Shown here one piece after another: positions 57,305-64,000 of a DNA stretch of 64,000 nucleotides. Made by a program: the position numbers and the translations under genes. A model generated the notes under the pieces. That model worked only from the letters and a program-made list of their open reading frames with translations. It did not search any database and had not been told where the DNA came from. Position 1 is the stretch's first letter. The number at the start of each line of letters is the position of its first letter. The stretch comes from Mumia xiangluensis (lineage in GTDB: Bacteria; Actinomycetota; Actinomycetes; Propionibacteriales; Nocardioidaceae). The DNA is taken from the NCBI RefSeq assembly GCF_010994095.1, contig NZ_WJYO01000005.1:1-64000 (forward strand). The letters are read 5' to 3'.

Positions 57305-58993
57305 ATGGCGTCCGAGACCCCCGACATCAAGCCCCGCAGCCGCGACGTGACCGATGGCCTGGAGAGCACCGCCTCGCGCGGCATGCTCCGTGCCGTCGGC
57401 ATGGGCGACGACGACTGGGAGAAGCCCCAGATCGGCGTCGCGTCGAGCTGGAACGAGATCACGCCCTGCAACCTGTCGCTCGACCGGCTGTCGGACGCGG
57501 TGAAGAACGGCGTGCACGGCGCCGGCGGCTACCCGCTCGAGTTCGGGACGATCTCGGTCTCCGACGGCATCTCGATGGGCCACGAGGGCATGCACTACTC
57601 GCTGGTGTCGCGCGAGGTCATCGCCGACTCGGTGGAGACGGTGATGATGGCCGAGCGGCTCGACGGCTCGGTCCTGCTCGCCGGCTGCGACAAGAGCCTC
57701 CCGGGCATGCTGATGGCCGCTGCCCGGCTCGACCTGTCGAGCGTCTTCCTGTACGCGGGCTCCACGATGCCCGGCCAGGTCGACGGCAAGGACGTGACGA
57801 TCATCGACGCCTTCGAGGCTGTCGGCGCATGCGTCAAGGGCCTGATCACGCGCGACGAGGTCGACCGCATCGAGCGTGCGATCTGTCCGGGAGAGGGCGC
57901 CTGCGGCGGCATGTACACCGCCAACACCATGGCCTCGGTCGCCGAGGCGCTCGGCATGTCGCTGCCCGGCTCGGCCGCGCCTCCGGCCGTCGACAGCCGA
58001 CGTGACGGTTTCGCCCGCCGCTCCGGCGAGGCGGTCGTCAACCTGCTCCGCGAGGGCATCACCGCGCGCCAGATCATGACGAAGCCTGCCTTCGAGAACG
58101 CGATCGCGGTCGTCATGGCTCTCGGTGGCTCGACCAACGCGGTGCTCCACCTGCTCGCGATCGCGCGCGAGGCCGAGGTCGACCTGACGCTCGACGACTT
58201 CGTCCGCATCGGCGAGAAGGTTCCGCACCTCGGTGACCTCAAGCCGTTCGGTCGCTACGTCATGACCGACGTCGACAAGGTCGGCGGCATCCCGGTCATC
58301 ATGAAGGCGCTTCTCGACGCAGGTCTGATGAACGGCGACACCCTCACCGTCACGGGCAAGACGATGGCAGAGAACCTCGACGCGCTGGTCAAGACCGCGG
58401 TCGACGGGGACGTCATCCGCAAGCTCGACAACCCGATCCACGCGACCGGTGGCCTCACGATCCTCGAGGGCACGCTGGCTCCGAAGGGCGCGGTCGTCAA
58501 GAGCGCGGGCTTCGACGAGTCGGTCTTCACCGGCACCGCGCGAGTCTTCGACGGCGAGCGTGCGGCGATGGACGCACTGGAGGACGGGACGGTCGTCGCC
58601 GGCGACGTCGTCGTCATCCGCTACGAGGGTCCGAAGGGCGGCCCGGGGATGCGCGAGATGCTCGCGATCACCGGTGCCATCAAGGGTGCGGGCCTCGGCA
58701 AGGACGTGCTGCTGCTGACCGACGGCCGATTCTCCGGCGGGACGACGGGCCTCTGCGTCGGGCACGTCGCGCCCGAGGCGGTCGACGGCGGTCCCATCGC
58801 GTTCGTGCGAGACGGCGACCCGATCACCCTCGACGTCGCCAACCGCCGCCTCGACGTCGAGATCGATCCCGAGGACCTCGAGCAGCGCAAGGTCGGCTGG
58901 CAGCCGAAGCTGCCGGTGGTGCCGCCGCGGGGCGTGCTCGCGAAGTACGCGAAGCTCGTCGGGTCTGCGGCCGACGGCGCCGTCCTCGGCTGA
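57305..58993 (+). CDS. ilvD: IlvD, dihydroxy-acid dehydratase
   Basis: IlvD dehydrates 2,3-dihydroxy acids in Ile/Val synthesis. The 562-aa protein has the Fe-S cysteines in [10 protein letters not shown] and [16 protein letters not shown], and the family C-terminal [19 protein letters not shown]. It starts 7 nt after its -10 box. A strong hairpin after the stop separates it from ilvBNC, so the two units are regulated separately. Length is normal. Confidence 0.97.
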   Translation: MASETPDIKPRSRDVTDGLESTASRGMLRAVGMGDDDWEKPQIGVASSWNEITPCNLSLDRLSDAVKNGVHGAGGYPLEFGTISVSDGISMGHEGMHYSLVSREVIADSVETVMMAERLDGSVLLAGCDKSLPGMLMAAARLDLSSVFLYAGSTMPGQVDGKDVTIIDAFEAVGACVKGLITRDEVDRIERAICPGEGACGGMYTANTMASVAEALGMSLPGSAAPPAVDSRRDGFARRSGEAVVNLLREGITARQIMTKPAFENAIAVVMALGGSTNAVLHLLAIAREAEVDLTLDDFVRIGEKVPHLGDLKPFGRYVMTDVDKVGGIPVIMKALLDAGLMNGDTLTVTGKTMAENLDALVKTAVDGDVIRKLDNPIHATGGLTILEGTLAPKGAVVKSAGFDESVFTGTARVFDGERAAMDALEDGTVVAGDVVVIRYEGPKGGPGMREMLAITGAIKGAGLGKDVLLLTDGRFSGGTTGLCVGHVAPEAVDGGPIAFVRDGDPITLDVANRRLDVEIDPEDLEQRKVGWQPKLPVVPPRGVLAKYAKLVGSAADGAVLG

Positions 58994-59012
58994 CTTGTAC
59001 GACGAAGCGTCG

Positions 59013-59054
59013 CGACGATGCGATTCGACCGTGCGCGGTTGGATCGCATCGTCG
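59013..59054 (+). terminator. Terminator of ilvD
   Basis: CGACGATGCGAT (59013-59024) pairs perfectly with ATCGCATCGTCG (59043-59054) around an 18-nt loop. Confidence 0.85.
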
Positions 59055-59116
59055 GCGGGGTTTGCGCCGCGATATGGGACGGCGGTCTCAGAATATGAGA
59101 CTGGCTGGACCCTGGC

Positions 59117-59145
59117 TTGACCCCCGCCAGCGCGTCGCGCAGTCT
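59117..59145 (+). promoter_or_regulatory. Promoter of ilvBNC
   Basis: TTGACC (59117-59122), a 17-nt spacer and CAGTCT (59140-59145) place the start of transcription at or just before the GTG of the leader peptide at 59152. Confidence 0.65.
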
Positions 59146-59151
59146 TGACTC

Positions 59152-59181
59152 GTGCGCAACATTCTTCTCGTACGTCACTGA
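59152..59181 (+). CDS. ilvB leader peptide (attenuator)
   Basis: A 9-residue ORF reads M-R-N-I-L-L-V-R-H then TGA. The run Ile-Leu-Leu-Val (codons 59161-59172) holds all three branched-chain residues. Ribosome stalling here when these amino acids are scarce would change folding of the hairpin at 59179-59210, which overlaps the stop codon. Its GTG lies 6 nt after the -10 box, so it is probably leaderless. Corynebacterium ilvBNC has a comparable attenuator. Confidence 0.88.
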   Translation: MRNILLVRH

Positions 59182-59245
59182 CGCGCGACCGGCAGTCCGG
59201 TCCCGCGTCACCCCTCGAATGCCCAAGCGGGCCGAGGGGTTTTTT
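59179..59245 (+). terminator. ilvB attenuator hairpins and terminator
   Basis: Hairpin 1 pairs TGACGCG (59179-59185) with CGCGTCA (59204-59210), with an inner ACCGG/CCGGT. The terminator pairs CCCCTCG (59211-59217) with CGAGGGG (59233-59239) and is followed by six T, the only canonical U-tract terminator I saw in the window. An alternative pairing of CCCGC (59202-59206) with GCGGG (59227-59231) would disrupt both. Confidence 0.85.
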
Positions 59246-59321
59246 CTTGTACAGCACAACCCGGGCAGCCGCCCGACCCGAACGATCCGGCACCGCAGCC
59301 GGTCAGCATGAAGGGACAGTG

Positions 59322-61091
59322 ATGAGCGAGCAGATCACGGGGGCCCAGAGCCTCGTCCGGTCGCTGGAGCACGCCGGCGTCGAGGTCGTGTTCGGCATTC
59401 CGGGCGGCGCGATCCTTCCGGCGTACGACCCGTTGATGGACTCCCAGAAGATCCGCCACATCCTCGTCCGTCACGAGCAGGGCGCCGGGCACGCCGCCCA
59501 GGGCTACGCGGTCGCGAGCGGGCGGGTCGGCGTGTGCATGGCAACCTCGGGCCCCGGTGCGACGAACCTCGTCACCGCGATCGCCGACGCCTACATGGAC
59601 TCGGTCCCGATGGTCGCCGTCACCGGCCAGGTCGCCAGCAGGGCGATCGGCACGGACGCCTTCCAAGAGGCCGACATCCGCGGCATCACGATGCCGATCA
59701 CCAAGCACAGCTACCTCGTGACCGATCCGGCGGAGATCCCCCGCGCCGTCGCCGAGGCCTTCCACATCGCCGCGACCGGCCGCCCCGGTCCGGTCCTCGT
59801 CGACGTCTCGAAGGACGCCCTCCAGGCGATGACCACGTTCTCGTGGCCGACCGACGTGCAGCTGCCGGGCTACCGCCCGACGACCAAGCCGCACGGCAAG
59901 CAGGTCCGCGAGGCCGCCCGCCTGATCGCCGAGTCGCAGCGGCCCGTCCTGTACGTCGGTGGCGGCGTCGTCAAGGCCAATGCGTCGACCGAGCTGCGGG
60001 TGCTCGCCGAGATGACGGGGATCCCGCTCGTGACCACGCTGATGGCACGCGGCGCGTTCCCGGACAGCCACGACCTGCACCTGGGCATGCCGGGGATGCA
60101 CGGCACGGTTGCCGCGGTGGCCGCGCTCCAGAAGAGCGACCTCCTGATCTCGCTCGGCGCCCGCTTCGACGACCGGGTGACCGGTGAGCTCTCGTCGTTC
60201 GCGCCCGGCGCCAAGGTGATCCACGCCGACATCGACCCAGCCGAGATCTCCAAGAACCGTACGGCCGACGTGCCGATCGTCGGCGACTGCCGCGAGGTCA
60301 TCGCTGACCTCGTGGTGGCGCTCCAGGCGCTCTACGCGCAGCAGCCCGGTGACGCCGACCGCCCGGACCACTCGGCGTGGCGCGAGCAGATGCAGGCGCT
60401 GCGGTCGCGCTACCCGCTCGGCTACGACGAGCCCGAGGACGGCACGCTGTCCCCGCAGCGCGTCATCCAGCGCATCAGCGAGGTCGCCGGACCCGACGCC
60501 ACCTACACCGCCGGTGTCGGCCAGCACCAGATGTGGGCCGCGAACTTCATCCAGCACGAGCGTCCCGCCCGCTGGATCAACTCCGGCGGCATGGGCACGA
60601 TGGGGTTCTCGGTCCCGGCGGCGATGGGGGCCCAGGTCGCCCGTGCCGGCGAGGTCGTGTGGGCGATCGACGGCGACGGCTGCTTCCAGATGACCAACCA
60701 GGAGCTCGCCACCTGTGCTCTGGAGGGCATCCCGATCAAGGTCGCCGTCATCAACAACTCGTCGCTCGGCATGGTCCGCCAATGGCAGACCCTGTTCTAC
60801 GAGGGTCGCTACTCCAACACCGACCTGCAGACCGGCTCCGACGCGGCGCGCATCCCGGACTTCGTGAAGCTCGCCGACGCCTACGGCTGCGTCGGCCTGA
60901 GGTGCGAGCGTGTCGAGGACCTGGACGACGTGATCGCGAAGGCGATGTCGATCACCGACGTCCCGGTGGTCATCGACTTCGTGGTGCACCGCGACGCCAT
61001 GGTGTGGCCGATGGTCCCCGCCGGCACCAGCAACGACATGATCCAGATCGCGCGCGACATGGCGCCCGACTTCGGTGACGAGGAGCTCTAG
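59322..61091 (+). CDS. ilvB: IlvB, acetolactate synthase large subunit
   Basis: IlvB makes acetolactate or acetohydroxybutyrate from pyruvate using ThDP and FAD. The 589-aa protein has the catalytic Glu52 ([13 protein letters not shown]), the ThDP motif [17 protein letters not shown] ending in VINNSS, and SMGRFDDR-like segment [17 protein letters not shown] lies 6 nt before the ATG. It follows an attenuator leader and is followed 50 nt later by the small subunit ilvN. An unrelated mini-ORF (M-K-G-Q) overlaps the start by TGATG and is probably incidental. Confidence 0.97.
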   Translation: MSEQITGAQSLVRSLEHAGVEVVFGIPGGAILPAYDPLMDSQKIRHILVRHEQGAGHAAQGYAVASGRVGVCMATSGPGATNLVTAIADAYMDSVPMVAVTGQVASRAIGTDAFQEADIRGITMPITKHSYLVTDPAEIPRAVAEAFHIAATGRPGPVLVDVSKDALQAMTTFSWPTDVQLPGYRPTTKPHGKQVREAARLIAESQRPVLYVGGGVVKANASTELRVLAEMTGIPLVTTLMARGAFPDSHDLHLGMPGMHGTVAAVAALQKSDLLISLGARFDDRVTGELSSFAPGAKVIHADIDPAEISKNRTADVPIVGDCREVIADLVVALQALYAQQPGDADRPDHSAWREQMQALRSRYPLGYDEPEDGTLSPQRVIQRISEVAGPDATYTAGVGQHQMWAANFIQHERPARWINSGGMGTMGFSVPAAMGAQVARAGEVVWAIDGDGCFQMTNQELATCALEGIPIKVAVINNSSLGMVRQWQTLFYEGRYSNTDLQTGSDAARIPDFVKLADAYGCVGLRCERVEDLDDVIAKAMSITDVPVVIDFVVHRDAMVWPMVPAGTSNDMIQIARDMAPDFGDEEL

Positions 61092-61141
61092 GTGGCCGCC
61101 AGCGAGCCACGCAGGATGCCCGAGCGAAAGGCACAGCACTC

Positions 61142-61678
61142 ATGACGAAGCACACCCTGTCCGTCCTGGTCGAGAACACCCCCGGTGTCCTCGCGCGGGT
61201 CGCCAGCCTGTTCATGCGGCGCGGCTTCAACATCGAGTCGCTCGCGGTCGGCGAGACCGAGATCCCCGAGATCTCGCGGATGACGATCGTCGTGAACGTC
61301 GACGAGCTGCCCCTCGAGCAGGTCACCAAGCAGCTCAACAAGCTCGTCAACGTCCTCAAGATCGTCGAGCTCGAGCCGGCTCACGCCGTCGAGCGCGAGC
61401 TGATGCTCATCAAGGTGCGCGCCGACGCTCAGACCCGCGGCCAGGTCCTCGAGACCGTCCAGCTCTTCCGAGCGAAGGTCGTCGACGTCGCCGTCGATGC
61501 GGTCACGATCGAGGCCACCGGCGACCCGGGCAAGCTCGCGGCGATGCTGCGGGTCCTCGAGCCGTTCGGGATCCGCGAGATCGCCCAGTCCGGTCGTGTC
61601 GCGATCGGCCGCGGCGGTCGTTCGATCACCGACCGCACCCTCCGTACCGTCCCCGGATCTTCCACCCAGTCCGCCTGA
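61142..61678 (+). CDS. ilvN: IlvN, acetolactate synthase small subunit
   Basis: IlvN is the regulatory subunit that makes IlvB sensitive to valine feedback. The 178-aa protein has the N-terminal ACT domain (LSVLVENTPGVLARVASLF, RRGFNIESLAVG) and the C-terminal ALS_ss_C domain (ELMLIKVRADAQTRGQVLE, GIREIAQSGRVAIGRG). It lies between ilvB and ilvC as in most actinobacteria and shares the ilvB attenuator. Confidence 0.97.
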   Translation: MTKHTLSVLVENTPGVLARVASLFMRRGFNIESLAVGETEIPEISRMTIVVNVDELPLEQVTKQLNKLVNVLKIVELEPAHAVERELMLIKVRADAQTRGQVLETVQLFRAKVVDVAVDAVTIEATGDPGKLAAMLRVLEPFGIREIAQSGRVAIGRGGRSITDRTLRTVPGSSTQSA

Positions 61679-62788
<1,110 letters not shown>

Positions 62789-62808
62789 CCCTCGCACGAC
62801 CCGACCGG

Positions 62809-62858
62809 CGGTGAGTCCGGTCCCACGATGCTTCGGCACGGTGGGACCAGGCTCACCG
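62809..62858 (+). terminator. Terminator of ilvBNC
   Basis: CGGTGAG (62809-62815) and GGTCCCAC (62819-62826) pair with GTGGGACC (62841-62848) and CTCACCG (62852-62858), a 15-bp stem with a small bulge. Confidence 0.8.
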
Positions 62859-62932
62859 CCGTCGGCGTTCTACGGCGTACGGCGGTGGCGGCGGCTCACC
62901 GCCGTCGGCGTTCTACGGCGTACGGCGGTGGC
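62850..62932. repeat. Perfect 40-bp direct repeat
   Basis: The 40-bp string that begins GGCTCACCGCCGTCGG is present at 62850-62889 and again, identically, at 62893-62932. Each copy folds on itself (ACCGCCGT with ACGGCGGT). The first copy overlaps the terminator of ilvBNC. Confidence 0.92.
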
Positions 62933-63076
62933 TCAGGGCGCCTCGTCCCGCTTGCGCGGGGGGCGCGGGATCTCTCCGGGATAGACGAGCCGGGCGAGCC
63001 ACCGGCGGGACGCGAGGTAGACCTCGCGAGCACCGCCTCGGCGGTAGGCGCGGCGGACGCGGCGAGCGCGGTGCAT
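62933..63076 (-). CDS. Small basic hypothetical protein
   Basis: The 47-aa product is rich in Arg (RRVRRAYRRGGAREVYLASR) and has WLARLVYPGEIPRPPRKRDEAP at its end. A ribosome site GAGGAG lies 6 nt before the ATG, better than at many long genes here, which supports translation. It diverges from the TPP riboswitch. No homologue comes to mind; short Arg-rich proteins of this kind occur in actinobacteria. Confidence 0.5.
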   Translation of the reverse strand: MHRARRVRRAYRRGGAREVYLASRRWLARLVYPGEIPRPPRKRDEAP

Positions 63077-63164
63077 GGCGTACTCCTCGGGGGATGGAGC
63101 CGGGCCGGGTCCCCGCACCGTACCGGTCCCACGAGGGTCCCCGAAAGGCTTGACTTCGCTCTGT

Positions 63165-63170
63165 TATCGT
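63165..63170 (+). promoter_or_regulatory. -10 box of thiM
   Basis: TATCGT with an extended TGn just upstream, about 10 nt before the riboswitch. Confidence 0.5.
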
Positions 63171-63180
63171 CTCCAGCAAC

Positions 63181-63255
63181 TGCACGGCCGGGGTGCCCAC
63201 GAGGCTGAGAACACACCCGACGAACCTGATCCGGGTCATACCGGCGAGAGGGAGC
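63181..63255 (+). promoter_or_regulatory. TPP riboswitch (THI element)
   Basis: The conserved pieces are in order: GGGGTGCCC, GGCTGAGA, ACACCCGACGAACCTGATCC, GGGTCATACCGGCGAGAGGGA. They end at the ribosome site of thiM (GAGAGGGAG), so bound thiamine pyrophosphate probably blocks translation directly. Only 3 nt separate it from the ATG. Confidence 0.96.
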
Positions 63256-63258
63256 CTG

Positions 63259-64000
63259 ATGCTCGATCCACAGACTGCTGTCCACGTCCACGACCGGCTG
63301 CGGTCCAGCGGCCCGCTGGTGCAGGTCATCACGAACTACGTCTCGATGGACATCGCCGCCAACCTGCTCAACGCAGCGGGCGCGTCCCCGGCGATGGTCC
63401 ACGACGCACGCGAGGCCGGTGAGTTCGCGGGGATCGCGCAGGCGGTCGTCGCCAACATCGGCACGCTGTCGCCGCCGTGGGTCGACGGGATGCTCGCCGC
63501 GGTCGAGGTCGCGAGCGCTGCCGGCAAGCCGTGGGTCCTGGACCCGGTCGCTGTCGGTGCCACCGCCTACCGTCGCGAGACGGCGGCGCTGCTCGTGGAG
63601 CACCGTCCGACCGTCATCCGCGGCAACGCGAGCGAGATCCTCTCGATCGCGACGTCGACCGGCGCCGGGCGCGGGGTCGACGCCGATGCGGACACGGCAG
63701 ACGTTCGCGCGGACGCCGAGGCGCTCGCCTCGAAGCTCGACACGGTCGTCGCCATGACCGGTGTGGTCGACGTCGTGACCGACGGCACGCGTACGGCGCA
63801 CGTCATCGGGGGTGACGACCGCGCGCCCATGATCACCGCGCTGGGCTGCTCGGCGAGCGCCCTCGTCGCCGCGTGCTGCGCGGTCCACGACGACGCGTTC
63901 GAGGCGTCGACGGCCGCACTCGCGATCCTCACCGCCGCCATCGAGCAGGCGGGCGCGCTCGCCGAGGGGCCGGGCTCGCTGCGGTGGCGCCTGATGGACG
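63259..64000 (+). CDS. thiM: ThiM, hydroxyethylthiazole kinase (partial, runs off the window)
   Basis: ThiM phosphorylates the thiazole alcohol in thiamine salvage. The 247 codons present show VQVITNYVSMDIAANLLNAA, GASPAMVHDAREAGEFA, WVLDPVAVGATAYR and RGNASEILSIA, the ribokinase-like thiazole kinase fold. The end, with the remaining C-terminal residues, lies past 64000. The riboswitch immediately upstream confirms the thiamine role. Later thi genes may follow. Confidence 0.95.
   Translation, partial: MLDPQTAVHVHDRLRSSGPLVQVITNYVSMDIAANLLNAAGASPAMVHDAREAGEFAGIAQAVVANIGTLSPPWVDGMLAAVEVASAAGKPWVLDPVAVGATAYRRETAALLVEHRPTVIRGNASEILSIATSTGAGRGVDADADTADVRADAEALASKLDTVVAMTGVVDVVTDGTRTAHVIGGDDRAPMITALGCSASALVAACCAVHDDAFEASTAALAILTAAIEQAGALAEGPGSLRWRLMD

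Noticed and set aside
59308-59322. Mini-ORF M-K-G-Q overlapping the ilvB start by TGATG
   Set aside because: No ribosome site of its own; its codons coincide with the ilvB ribosome site AAGGGA.
59208-61139. Antisense open frame opposite ilvB
   Set aside because: His/Asp/Arg/Val-rich shadow product only.

Overview
The window is very GC-rich, with short intergenic gaps, many GTG starts, TAnnnT -10 boxes placed 6-7 nt before start codons (leaderless transcripts) and mycobacterial-type LexA boxes. This points to an actinobacterium. The gene order etfB-etfA, an Rv3030-like methyltransferase, iscS-mnmA, a MetE-C-like protein, ligA, gatCAB and ilvBNC is the Mycobacterium tuberculosis Rv3030-Rv3001c backbone. 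DUF222-HNH, DUF4234, DUF4287 and SatD-like genes, together with dispersed palindromic repeats of the 'GCCTCGACCAGCGG' and 'GGTTGAGCGAGCGAAGCG' kinds, suggest Nocardioidaceae (Nocardioides/Aeromicrobium/Mumia-like). The genus is inference. No tRNA, rRNA, CRISPR array or insertion sequence was recognised.

Layout: 1-523 is a palindromic repeat array. 524-4467 (minus) is glgX-glgE, alpha-glucan metabolism. 4611-7028 is enoyl-CoA hydratase, methyltransferase and acyltransferase. 7183-8756 holds a ClgR/PopR-type regulator converging on a two-gene ClpP operon in which one ClpP has lost its catalytic serine. 8857-10133 holds the Rv3030-like methyltransferase and a small membrane protein. 10474-12223 is etfBA. 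12538-17900 is a peptide ABC importer. 18001-23894 is the LexA-controlled imuA'-imuB-dnaE2 mutasome, followed by a DUF222-HNH gene with its own LexA-like box. 25954-33585 is accessory metabolism: SPFH protein, flavin monooxygenase, BASS symporter, epimerase, oxidoreductases. 33651-36918 is iscS-mnmA-metE-like. 36992-49113 carries a peptidoglycan amidase, ligA, two paralogous Cys-rich membrane proteins and gatCAB. 49213-57164 is mixed accessory genes including PadR and SatD-like regulators. 57305-62788 is ilvD and attenuator-controlled ilvBNC. The right edge is a TPP riboswitch and the start of thiM.

How genes fit together: glgX and glgE handle branched alpha-glucan. etfBA, enoyl-CoA hydratase and the flavin enzymes fit fatty-acid and redox metabolism. 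IscS supplies sulfur to MnmA for tRNA thiolation. GatCAB makes Gln-tRNA/Asn-tRNA by transamidation. IlvD, IlvBN and IlvC form the branched-chain amino-acid pathway, with ilvBNC behind a leaderless Ile-Leu-Leu-Val leader peptide and a true U-tract terminator.

The most unusual signals are: (i) tandem repeats with periods of 24, 24, 27 and 18 nt lying in frame inside dnaE2, the flavin monooxygenase, imuA' and the epimerase, related in sequence to intergenic repeats; (ii) the active/inactive ClpP pair; (iii) a LexA-like box over the start codon of the HNH gene directly behind the mutasome; (iv) a 92-bp inverted-repeat element with a tRNA T-arm-like hairpin beside it.
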